NCBI RefSeq assembly: GCF_025698545.1
Contig: NC_068576.1
Location: forward strand, 53,416,390 to 53,480,389
Source of the DNA: Gossypium raimondii
Lineage: Eukaryota; Streptophyta; Magnoliopsida; Malvales; Malvaceae
Length of the DNA: 64,000 nt
Direction of reading: 5' to 3'
Below the pieces are notes generated by a model. That model ran no database searches. It saw nothing but the letters and a program-made list of their open reading frames with translations, and had not been told where the DNA came from. The position numbers were made by a program, and so were the translations under genes. Shown one piece after another: positions 23,361-33,384 of this stretch. Position 1 is the first letter of the stretch; every line of letters begins with the position of its first letter.

Positions 23361-25094
23361 GGGTAAATTATAAAAATATTCACCAGTTTTGATTACTGAA
23401 CTTTAATTTATTAAGTTTTGGTCAATATTATTAATTTGTAACATTTTAATCACTATGCAGTAAATTTGATCATGAATTGGGATAGTCGACCCGGCCTGAC
23501 AGCCAATTCAAAAAATGAGAGGGTTTGGACAAAAATATAGGCTCAAAAAATAGGCTTGGATAAAAAATGAGACCCATTTTCTAAACAATCTAGGCCTCAG
23601 GTGAGTTTTTTTTTTTTTTGCTCAATCCCGACCAAAATTTGTAAAAAAAAATGTTGTTTCCATTGTTTTGTGTTGTTTTGCAACTGTTTTATTATCATTT
23701 CGCTATTATATTGCTACTATTTTATTGTTATTGTTTGGATATTGTATAACTCTTATTTTATTATTAATTTTGCTACTATTTTAGAAGCATTTGTTTGCTA
23801 AGTTGCACATAAATATTAAATACTTTTTAATTTATTTTCAATTTGTTTGGAAACATTTATTTTAATGTTATTAGTGTATTTAATGTATTATATTTTTTAA
23901 ATTTACTTTTATATAATACTATTATTATTAAAAAAATTAATACAGGCAGATGGGGCTTCGCAAAATTTTAGGTTCATTTTTCGGGTCAGGCCAGAACCTA
24001 AAAAATGAGCCTATAATTATGTTGAGGCCCGACTCAACCCGATCCATGATCACTTTTATTGTGCAATTAGTTAATTTTGATTATTGTGCAGTTAACGATA
24101 GTGGCGTTACGAATATATCACGTGGGCCGTTAAATGTTGACATGACTTTCATATCAGCACCACGTTATTTAAAACTAGTTTAAAAAAATTAACTTTTTTT
24201 TCTTCTTTATTTTTTCCTATTCTTTTCCTTTCTTCTTCTATCTTCTTTCTTTAACCGACCTTCAATGGATTGGATCTTCACTAGACCTCCAAATTTTGAT
24301 TAGTTTTAACTAGTGAAGGAGCAAGGAATATATGGGGAACCCACCAACAAAGTTTTGTAACTTATGATGAAATGCCAATATCTTTATTGCTGCAAAAAAA
24401 AAAAAACCATTGACCAACATAAGTCTCCTTACACATCATGCTTACACATCATGCAATTGTTGAAAAAAATGTTAAAAAAAATGCCAAGATGTTTCTTAGA
24501 AGGTTTTGCAATAATATGCACTAAAAAGCACTAAAAAAGTGTTTAGTTACAATTAAGAGTAGTCAACAGCAAATGTGAGGAGATTATTAATGAGAGAGAT
24601 TCAAGGAGTTTAAATCGAATTAAAAGATTAAATATGAGCTATATTCAGTAGAGTTCACCATCCTCACACTACCAACGATCTAAACCCCGAAACCCACACC
24701 ATCTGTTAACTCTCAAAACCCTCCATCCATAACCATCACCCATGATATTAGCCACCAACAACAAATCTTCACTCTACAATCAAATACAAAATCCAAAAGA
24801 AGAAAAAAAAGTAAAGGAAGGGAGGAGCACAACCCATTTCGGTTTGACAAGTTAAGGGGTTTAAGGCTCTTTATTAGTCTATTCTAACGATGAATAAGGT
24901 AGAAATGTGATACTGACATTGAAGCCATATTAGCATTTAACGAATCATAATCAAATTAAATTTTCGTAAAATTATTAATGTAAGGTAAAGGCATATTGAT
25001 CAAAACTTTACAAATTGATAACGTTAATGATCAAAATATAATAAGTTAAAGTTTAGTGAATAAAACTAATTTAAACAATATTATTTTTATAGTT
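23361..25094. mobile_element. Long-TIR DNA element (Mutator-like MITE type) with another element inside
   Basis: The left end (GGGTAAATTATAAAAATATT from 23361) is repeated inverted at the right end (to about 25094, minus strand AAACTATAAAAATAATATTG). The similarity carries on inward, including GTTAAATGYTRAYATG copies near 24125 and 24935. There is no transposase frame. A second inverted-repeat element occupies 23468-24051, so the insertion is two layers deep. No clean target duplication seen. Confidence 0.5.
23468..24051. mobile_element. GC-rich-ended inverted-repeat element, nested (hAT-like MITE?)
   Basis: Ends GATCATGAATTGGG and, inverted, GATCATGGATCGGGTTGAGT. Inside lie the family words 'GGGTTTGGACAAAAATATAG' and 'TTCGGGTCAGGCC'. 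The middle (about 23640-23790) matches 47750-47850 in inverted orientation. No coding capacity. Confidence 0.5.
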
Positions 25095-26511
25095 TCCTTT
25101 GCCTCACAAGGTTTTGTACCGGCAATCAGGCAGAACATGGACCGAGTAGTAGTTGCCCTAATTGGCAATGGGCTGCAAAAACAAAATGAATCAAAACTAC
25201 CGAATTAAAGCTGGAAATGGCATGGGCAACTCATGTTTTATGGACTCTATTCCTTTTCTCTGGAACTTGTAGGCTTTATATTCGGTTTCAGTGTAAACTT
25301 GCCCAACTCATGCTCTAGACGTGTGTGGTAAAATGACCTTTTCATAAACAATGTAAGTACAAACTTAAATCCCAAACTTCTTCTTTTTTTCCTTATATAT
25401 ATCAAAACCATTATTAAACTTTGATACAATGTGGTTTGAATCCGAGTAAGTTCTACGGGTGAATAGCTCTTGGTCACTAGGTCAATCACGAGAGTTGATG
25501 TATAAATTTAATATTTATCTATTTTTTATAAATAATAAACATATATATTATAGACGAAGAAATTCTCAAACCAATTACAAGACTCACATGTCAAATCAAA
25601 ATTATAATGAGTCAAGCCGAAGTTATCATGAGGTAAAAATACGATATCATATTTATGTCATAATTATTTTCTTAAATTAATTCAAATTTAATTGAAATAA
25701 ATAATAAAAATTATTATCACTAATAAAATAAAATAATTAATTCAAATTTAATTGAAGAGCTTGAAGAAATGGTTTTACAAAGATATTTGAAAAACTGAAG
25801 AGTTTGATGACATTCTGACAAACATCGTATTAATTTATCGAATTTACCTATTAGATAATTGCATACAGTATTATATATAAACAAATACTCGAAACTAGAA
25901 TATTCTAATAATAATAATTAGAAAAAAAAAAAGTGATCCCTTAACGGTGTTGCAATCCTACAGCTGTGACGGTGACTCCACTTCTACTTTCGTCTTTCCT
26001 ACCACCACAACGTCGATGCCGCACCTTTTTTCCCCTCTCCAACTTTCTTGGGAATTAAGTCATTAACCTTCAATCTCTTTCCACTATTTTCTTTTATATT
26101 TTAGTCTCTATAATCTTATACACTCTTCTGTATATTTATAATGAATATATATATACACTTTTCTTGCTTCCAACGCAAACATTTCCCACCAAAAACCATA
26201 GGGGAAGCCAACCGAACCCAATCAAACCATAAATTATATAGAGTTTTTCTCATGTTTTTATTGCTTCAAATTAACTCCCGACCATTGCCGATATTTGTGC
26301 TAAAAATGGGCCCATCATCACCTGTTGGAATTTGGGAACACCAAACATGCAAGTTTTTTGTCATGTAATTTAATTTAGAATATATATTTGATTCATATAA
26401 AAAATTAACAATAAATTTAAATAATTACTATTTCTCACGTAACCCAAAAGGCTATTGTTATCCAATCTATCTCCAACCAGTTTTGGTGGACTGTCCCTTA
26501 TTTAAACAATA
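25095..26511. other. Upstream region of the KNAT7-like gene
   Basis: AT-rich spacer that should contain the KNAT7 promoter. Around 25420-25510 the minus strand reads ...GTGACCAAGAGCTATTC...GGATTCAAACC, a faint tRNA-like or SINE-like string. No TATA box or start site is certain and no gene is seen. Confidence 0.4.
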
Positions 26512-28372
26512 ATGGAAGAACATAAATTCCGTGAAATGCAAGAACCAGAGTTAGGCATGATGGCGAATTTTGGTGGGACGACGACAGCTGCAATTGGAGG
26601 GCTAAGCAGCCGCCAATTGTCTCTTCCCCTCGACCAGAACCACCGTCAGTTGAAGGCTGAGATAGCCACACATCCGCTCTACGACCAGCTTTTAACTGCA
26701 CACGTCTCTTGTCTCCGTGTTGCTACCACGATCGAACAGTTGCCTTTGATCGATGCACAGTTAGCACAGCCTCATAATGTTCTTAGGTCCTATGCTTCAC
26801 AGCATCCCCAACATGGCCACTCCCTTTCACCCCATCACAGACAAGACCTCGACAACTTCTTGGTCAGTTCATTATATAATTCTTCCTTTCTTTTTTTTAG
26901 ATAAAATTTTCTCAGCTAATGTAGGAAAGTGTGTTGTTGTTTAAGGTTTTTTTTCTTCTTCTTCTTACTTGGTTGCTGTAGGCACAATATTTGATAATGC
27001 TGTGTAGGTTCAAAGAAGAGCTTCAACAACATGTGAGAGTCGATGCCGTTGAAGCTGTCATGGCTTGCCGTGAAATCGAAAATAACTTACATGCTCTCAC
27101 TGGTTTGTCCCCCTTCTTGTCTCCCTCTCACAATACTAAATAATTCATCAATAACCACAGATACATACCGTTCCAATCTTAATTAAGTATCTAATCTTGT
27201 TCGAAGTTTGATTATCTAGTTGTTTTAAAATGGTTGGTAGATTAGCCAATAGCCATGTAGGACATTAGAAGGGATATATATATGGAGAGAGAGGTTGGTT
27301 TTGCAGAAACCGCCATTTAAGGGGTGCATTGGAATATTTGTATTCCAGGGTTGGTTCTTTTTTCCTACGATAAATTTTCATTAAAAAATTTCCCATACGA
27401 CATGCACCAATCTCGTTCGGTAGTGATTGCGTCCGTCCCACACGATTGAGATAGGTTTCCATTCCCATGGTGATTACGGGTCGAACAAATCATAAAGAAA
27501 CCGATTTAGATTTGGGGGAGCTTCGAGAACGTCACCTATCCAAATAATAACAATAACAATATGCATTGGAACAATATTGTAATCTAATTGCAAGCATGTG
27601 GTTCAAACTTTAAACTACGCTGATTGGTAATTAAGTTTTTTTCTTTCTTTTTTTTTTCCTGATATCCATATTTTAATTCACATAATTTTCAGGAGTAACC
27701 TTGGGTGAAAGTACGGGTGCAACAATGTCGGATGATGAGGATGAGCTGCAAATGGACTTTCCTTTGGATAATTCTGGTGTTGAAGCAAATGATTTAATGG
27801 GTTTTGGTCCCCTTCTTCCTACTGAATCCGAAAGAACTTTGATGGAAAGAGTTCGTAAAGAGCTTAAGATTGAACTAAAACAGGTGATGATCAAATTGTA
27901 AATATTAAACCATGTCTCTGTCACTGCCATGTTTTAAGTTTGATCACCAGATCAAATTAAACAATGACAAACGTATATAAAATGTGGGTTACAGGGTTAC
28001 AAATCAAAGATTGAAGATGTGAGGGAGGAAATTTTACGAAAAAGAAGGGCTGGTAAATTGCCGGGTGACACAACTTCAGTGCTCAAAAACTGGTGGCAGC
28101 AACACTCTAAGTGGCCGTACCCCACTGTAAGGAACTGATTACATATAGCTCATGGGTTTCATGTTATTTAAGTTGCATGTCCTTGAACTTGAAGTTTCAC
28201 CATGGCTCTGTATGTGTATGATAATATACAGGAAGACGACAAAGCAAAACTCGTGGAGGAGACGGGATTGCAGCTAAAGCAAATCAACAACTGGTTCATC
28301 AACCAAAGGAAACGAAACTGGCATACCAATTATCAATCCGCAACCTCCTTAAAGTCCAAGAGGAAAAGATAG
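26512..28372 (+). CDS. KNAT7: Class II KNOX homeobox protein, KNAT7-type
   Basis: Five exons, 26512-26862, 26982-27102, 27693-27883, 27995-28126 and 28232-28372, all in phase, 311 residues (Arabidopsis KNAT7 is about 290). Domains in order: KNOX1 ([20 protein letters not shown]), KNOX2 ([20 protein letters not shown]), an acidic link ([20 protein letters not shown]), ELK ([12 protein letters not shown]), then a TALE homeodomain with the extra PYP loop ([12 protein letters not shown]) and recognition helix [18 protein letters not shown]7 is a nuclear regulator that tunes secondary cell-wall formation with BELL, OFP and MYB partners; in cotton a KNAT7-like factor (KNL1) affects fibre walls. A second in-frame ATG at 26536 (MQEPELGMM) matches the start of Arabidopsis KNAT7, so the first eight residues may be leader. 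It converges on eIF2-alpha, leaving 422 bp between the stops. Confidence 0.97.
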
Positions 28373-28794
28373 GCACAATAAATTTTATAAACATGCTAAT
28401 GAAAAACAAAAATACAGCTGAGCTGAGGTGGTTGTAATAGATTCAGGTTTTCTAACAAAGTTTTCCCTGTCAGAATCTCTTCTTTTTTTTTTCTTATTTT
28501 GAGAGATCTTGGGATTGTGAGAACTATATTAAGCGACTCAAAACCAAAGTTTTCCCTGCAAATAAATGCATTCTCTTGCAAATCAAAGGAATCTAAAGAA
28601 TTGAACAAGACCACCTTCCAAGATTTTGAATAGGCCAATACATCTGTATACTCTCCATTAAATCGAATATTAGAAAAAAAACAAGTCAAAATAACAACAC
28701 TTTTTAGGTTTTGAACTGCCTGGGAAATGGGGCAAAAAGAAAATCAAGTTGTAAAAAAGAATTGGTGACCATCATGTTCATAAATGCAGTAGCG
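28373..28794. other. Shared 3' region between convergent KNAT7 and eIF2-alpha genes
   Basis: Only 422 bp separate the two stop codons, so the two 3' UTRs are close or overlap. AATAAATTTTATAAAC just after the KNAT7 stop is a possible poly(A) signal. No other feature seen. Confidence 0.6.
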
Positions 28795-31498
28795 TCATTC
28801 CATTATCCCGTGACCTGCATTTTCAACATCAACTTCTCCCATGCCTGTGTCTTCCTCTTCTTCACTATCTTCGTCACCACTTACCTCTTCGTTGTCATTA
28901 CGCAATTTAGCCATGTGCTCAGCAAGCAATTTATCATCTCGTTCGCTCACCTAAATCAATCCAACATGTCAGACACTCCAGAGAAAGATTACAAGAATGA
29001 ATCCAGACAATTTCAATACTAATGACAAGAAAGAATCCATGATGAGAATCTCCAATAGCAAGAACATTAACACTGAATTAAATAACAAATCTGAAATAAG
29101 ATGGACACTCACTGCTCTAGGCTGTTCCTTGACAACAAGTTTTCCCTTGTGATACTCTATTGCTTCGGTGCAAGCTGTAATTGCTTTATTGAGAATAGCT
29201 ATACCTTGCTCCTGAATAGCAAAATAAAGAATTTACATAATTTTAGAGAGGAAAAAAAAGGGCTAAACAGACATGTATGCAATCAATGTCAACAGATGAA
29301 TTTGGCATGGACAACTGAAAAGCTTGGACGGGAACCAACAGGAAAATACCATAAAGCATACTATATTCATGCAAAAGCTTTCAGAACTTAAAGCTGTGGA
29401 TCAGAACTGCAGCGACCAGTTAGAGAAAATAATTCACTGCTGATGGACGAAAAAAGATATTAAGCTGACCTTGTCAAGGGTTTGAGTGGTAAGAACATAA
29501 AGTGGAGGAGCAACAAGCTTGATTTTAACAGGGCAATCATCATTCCCAGCAGCCTCAGCTTTGCGCATGGCCTCCTGCAAATTTAGAAAATAACCTCTCT
29601 TAGCAACGAAAAAAGCAGAGTGATAGAGACAGAGAGAGAGTTTCAGCGAATAAGACCTTAATGTGAAGAACACCATCAAACTGGAAACATTTCATTTCAA
29701 TGTCAGCCCGAATCTTCAAAGGTTGTGGAGTCATTCTTCTCCTAATGTTTTTTACCAAAGCATCTTTGACTTCCTCAGTAACGGCAGGAACCACTTCAGT
29801 TACCTAAAGAAAGATTTGGTTAGAGACTCAAACCAGAAGAAGAAATAATGATACTTGCAACTCACAAATAAAAACTTTACCTCCTGTCCATCTGGGCCAG
29901 ACTTCTTGACTTCGCAGGTGAGGGTGTTCAAGACTGAATCAGGATCAGTCACAATTATTTTGAATGCCTGCAGACATAAAACTTAAGGCCAAGATAACAT
30001 TATGTCTAAATAAAATAGCAATTCAAAAGAAAGCAGATATTCATACCTCAAAAGCATGGCCATATTTCCGGTATAGAGGCCAACCAATTTTAATGTACAG
30101 CTCCTGTCACAAGTAATTAGCACTAGTCAGTTGCATGCTGGTGACAGAAATCAATTCCAACACCAACTACACATATAGATAATTTGATCAAGTAACCATG
30201 TCCCTTTCTATTTTGAAGTTTACAAGTAATAATAATTGTAAACAATACATATCCGAATCAACTATAATCAGAATCAAGCATTATAGAGCACAATAAGACT
30301 AATAATATATCCGGAGCCAAACTAGAATAACTCCAGAGAAGATCCACACATGGTGGATTTAAGACAAAATAAATTTGGATACAACCCACGCATGATTTAT
30401 GTAAGTTGAGAGTCGAACCTGAGACATCAAAGTCCCAGAGCATCAGTCTTTGCCAACACTGCTAAGGCCTCATTAGCATCAAGTAACTGTATACTTATTT
30501 CCTCATTTCACTCGACTTTGCATAGTAATCTTCACCTTAATATTAAAGGTTGTTCCTATTAGCTTGTCCAAAATTTTCTAAATCATCCAATTTGATTTCT
30601 GATTATGCATTTCAGTAACAAAAAACAATTCTCCTCATAAACATTAAATCATAAAACAATTGGAAAGCATCCCCTAATTCTCACTAAACATCAAATCCAC
30701 AGAACCAAATTTTAAAAGCAAGAAAAGAGATGAAAATCCTTAAATTTACTTCCAATTCACTACCCATAAAGCATGGCTAAAAATATTTATTTTTATCTAA
30801 ATTTAGAAAACTAAGTCCCATGAACCACATACAGCAATTGAGTCTTATGCTGTCCGGTTAGGTTCCCTTCTAGTAAAAACACAAAAATGGCAGAATGTTG
30901 TTCTTGAATCTGACAACAAAACTATCATTAATTGCCTGTCCAGTAAAAGCAAAGCTCAATGGGAACTCACCGCTTGGGTTTTCTCATGTTTATCGTGTCT
31001 ATAATAGGGCTGCCGACTGGGTAGCTAGAATGGCTAAAAACGGGATCATGCACATTAAACGGGAGTAAACAGCAATCAAAATAGTCCCTAAACATCAAAA
31101 TGTAAAAAGAAACATAAACAAATTACCTCCAAATCGATACCCAAAGTCTCCGCCACATGTCGCATAATGGAGTGAACAAGCTTACTCTTATTATACCTTT
31201 CTTCACAAGCCTGAATATCTTCCTCGCTAACTCTCCTCTTACTCAAATCAATGTAACCCTTTTCCTTATCGACACGAAGGACCATCACAGGCTCGGTTCG
31301 GCCCACCTTGATCAGACTGCTGACGCTACGAATACGGCGGCGGGAGAGCTCCGAGAACAAGATCATGCCTTCGATGTTGTTGTATTCAAGGAGCGAAACG
31401 TAGGCACCCATGTCGGCGATGTTCTTCACTTGTATCATCACCGCCATGTCCACCTCAGGGTACTTTGCTTCGTACATACGACATTCAAGGTTCGGCAT
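28795..31498 (-). CDS. Eukaryotic translation initiation factor 2, alpha subunit
   Basis: Seven exons on the minus strand: 31498-31127, 30103-30047, 29967-29881, 29803-29657, 29574-29470, 29211-29113, 28950-28795. All are in phase and encode 340 residues, as in other plants. The N-terminal S1/OB domain reads [31 protein letters not shown] holds the serine (residue 52 with Met, the classic Ser51) that GCN2 phosphorylates to slow translation. The helical and alpha-beta domains follow ([33 protein letters not shown]), and the tail is acidic ([16 protein letters not shown]). The protein is part of the eIF2-GTP-Met-tRNA complex in the cytosol. I start at ATG 31498 because the frame above it has no ATG. 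Intron 1 is the longest and carries a LINE scrap (about 30865-31070). Confidence 0.98.
30270..30480 (-). repeat. Possible tRNA-derived SINE in eIF2-alpha intron 1
   Basis: On the minus strand the string AGGCCTTAGCAGTGTTGGCA resembles a Pol III A box. Some 35-40 bases on, CAGGTTCGACTCTC resembles a B box. No tail or target duplication was established. Confidence 0.3.
30865..31070 (+). mobile_element. LINE RNase H fragment in eIF2-alpha intron 1, antisense to the gene
   Basis: Plus-strand reading [19 protein letters not shown], then after a frame change [20 protein letters not shown]. Both are typical of the RVT_3 RNase H of plant LINEs (VxxESDxxxxIxxL and NxxADxxAKxA). It is a dead scrap about 200 bp long, opposite to the host gene. 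Confidence 0.7.
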
Positions 31499-31705
31499 CT
31501 TATTCAAACTTTGAATTCCTTTTCTCTGTTCTTTGGATTCGACTCTTTGAGGGATTTTATTTTGGGGGGGCTTAGGGTTTTCAGAAGCTGTTGCCTGGAC
31601 TGGTTAGACTTGAGTGAGGGAAAAAAGACAACAAATTTAGTTTCTGATGTGTTCAAAACGACGTCGCTACGAACAAGGCAGGTAGCCACTACCTAGTACG
31701 GGATT
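31499..31705 (-). promoter_or_regulatory. 5' UTR and promoter region of eIF2-alpha
   Basis: Short region between the eIF2-alpha ATG and the tRNA gene. A palindromic ACGT-core site (GACGTC, about 31661-31666, in AACGACGTCGCT) lies about 165 bp upstream of the ATG. The transcription start is unknown; no clear TATA box. Confidence 0.4.
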
Positions 31706-31716
31706 TAAAAAAAAAA
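31706..31716 (-). terminator. Pol III terminator of the tRNA-Lys gene
   Basis: A run of ten A on the plus strand (T10 on the tRNA strand) begins 7 bp after the tRNA 3' end. It is the expected RNA polymerase III stop. Confidence 0.8.
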
Positions 31717-31723
31717 GAACTAA

Positions 31724-31796
31724 CGCCCACCGTGGGGCTCGAACCCACGACCACAAGGTTAAGAGCCTTGCGCTCTACCGACTGAGCTAGACGGGC
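31724..31796 (-). tRNA. tRNA-Lys (CUU)
   Basis: Minus strand, 73 bases without introns. Acceptor GCCCGTC pairs with GGTGGGC (one G-T pair). The D arm contains TAGCTCAGTCGGTAGAGC (A box), the anticodon loop CTCTTAA has anticodon CTT, and the T arm contains GGTTCGAGCCC (B box). It sits 226 bp upstream of the eIF2-alpha ATG on the same strand. Confidence 0.97.
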
Positions 31797-31799
31797 TTC

Positions 31800-32987
31800 G
31801 TTGACCCCATTTTATTGTTATAGACATATGTCGTCTATGTTAAGAAACAGCTGAAGCAGCCATCTATATGTTCAGGTGTATGAAGAAGCCCAAATGAGTA
31901 GATCTCCTTCAAGCTGGGCTCCAAACCAACAAAGTCCCACATTTTCTTCTCATAAAACATTAAAATTAGCTTGTCATTATCTCACTTGTGTAACCTTTCA
32001 TCTTTTGCCTTAGTGATATATAATATCAATGAAAATGTAGAAAGAGGAATGAATATTCCGATGAAGAAACTGATCAAAGATACCGTCTAAACAACAATCC
32101 CTGAGAATTTCTGAAAATATATATAAAGAGATTTTTCAAATTGAATTCTATGTCATCTGAATTGCCCAATATTTTCGAGTTGTATTCGTGTTTTTCTACC
32201 GACATCAGCAATTGCGTTCAAATATGAATACACTTCTACTTTCTTTTTTCGTTTAGAACAAGAGATTTGTAGAGGAAGCACGTGTCCAATTTTCTTTTTG
32301 CAAAGACATCTTCTACTTTCTTTTTTGGTTTAGAACAAGAGATTCTTCTACATATTAAAGGGATTCCAAAGGTTTCATCAAACTATCTATACACCTACCA
32401 TACATAAAAGAAAATTATTAAATTTCAATTTTAATTCTGAATTCTGAATTCTGAATTTTGAAATTTAATATTTATATTTTATTTTGATCCTTACATTTAT
32501 AAAGTTATCTGTTAATTTAAATAGTTAATATCATTAACTTTTCTATTAAAATATTACATGGTTATATATAATTCAATGCTTTAAAGGTACTGAAAACCAA
32601 TACATCTCTTGTCTTTTTTTTTTTTTGCATTACAGGACAACGATCAAATTTCAATTTTGGTTTATATTATGTTGTTTTAAGCCATCAATTTTAATTTGAC
32701 ATAATTTGATCCTCTACTTTTATAATGTTATTAGTTAATCTAAATAGTTAATATTATTAGCCATTTAAATTACTACACTAATGTGAAATTGTTTTCCTTA
32801 GAAACACCGTTCTAACCAAAAAAAAATGTTTTATCATGATAAGTTCAAATTGATGTTTTAAGAGAAATTCACATTAGCATTTTCAATGTTATTTTTTTGT
32901 CACATTATTACCAAGTGCTTTCTTTTTTTTTTTAATTTTAAAGTGTCAAGTGACGGTTGTGGCGATTGGTCCTGAATTTTAAATTTT
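31800..32987. other. Intergenic, AT-rich
   Basis: No gene seen. Contains short near-repeats (for example ACATCTTCTACTTTCTTTTT around 32230 and 32306) and several homopolymer runs. Confidence 0.5.
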
Positions 32988-33384
32988 AGGATAAAATACG
33001 CTATTAGTCCCTAAACTATAGATAAGTTTTCGTTTTGGCCACTTAACTAAACAAATTATAATTTGGTCATTGAACTATTCAAAAATTTTCATTTAGATCA
33101 CCGGGTTATTAAAATCAACACTATATGGGTTTTTCCATTCACACTGGTTGCACCAATCGAAAATTGTTTTCTTCCCTTGTATTCTACAATTTAGTTTTTT
33201 TTTTTTTGTCATTAAACAACTCTAGACATCATGAATCTATGAACCAAAATGAAAACTTTGAAATAATTTAGTGACTTGAATAAAAATTTTCGAATAGTTC
33301 AATGATCAAATTGTAATATTTTTTAATTAAGTGACCAAAACGAAAGCTTACCAAAGTTAAATGACTAATGGTGTGATTTACCCT
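32988..33384. mobile_element. Long-TIR MITE (Mutator-like type)
   Basis: About 400 bp. The left arm (AGGATAAAATACGCTATTAG, then GTTTTCGTTTTGGCCACTTA) is mirrored by the right arm read on the other strand (AGGGTAAATCACACCATTAG, then CTTTCGTTTTGGTCACTTAA). Similarity extends over more than 100 bp. It is flanked by GAATTTTAAA on the left and GAATTTAAA on the right, near-matching target duplications. No coding. Confidence 0.7.

Noticed and set aside
31499-31507. Extended eIF2-alpha start (three extra codons)
   Set aside because: The upstream codon is TTG, not ATG; the first ATG at 31498 gives the usual PNLECRMYE start.
31157-31696. 179-codon open frame on the plus strand over the eIF2-alpha start
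   Set aside because: It is the antisense of eIF2-alpha exon 1 and its leader; no family match and the minus-strand reading is unmistakable.
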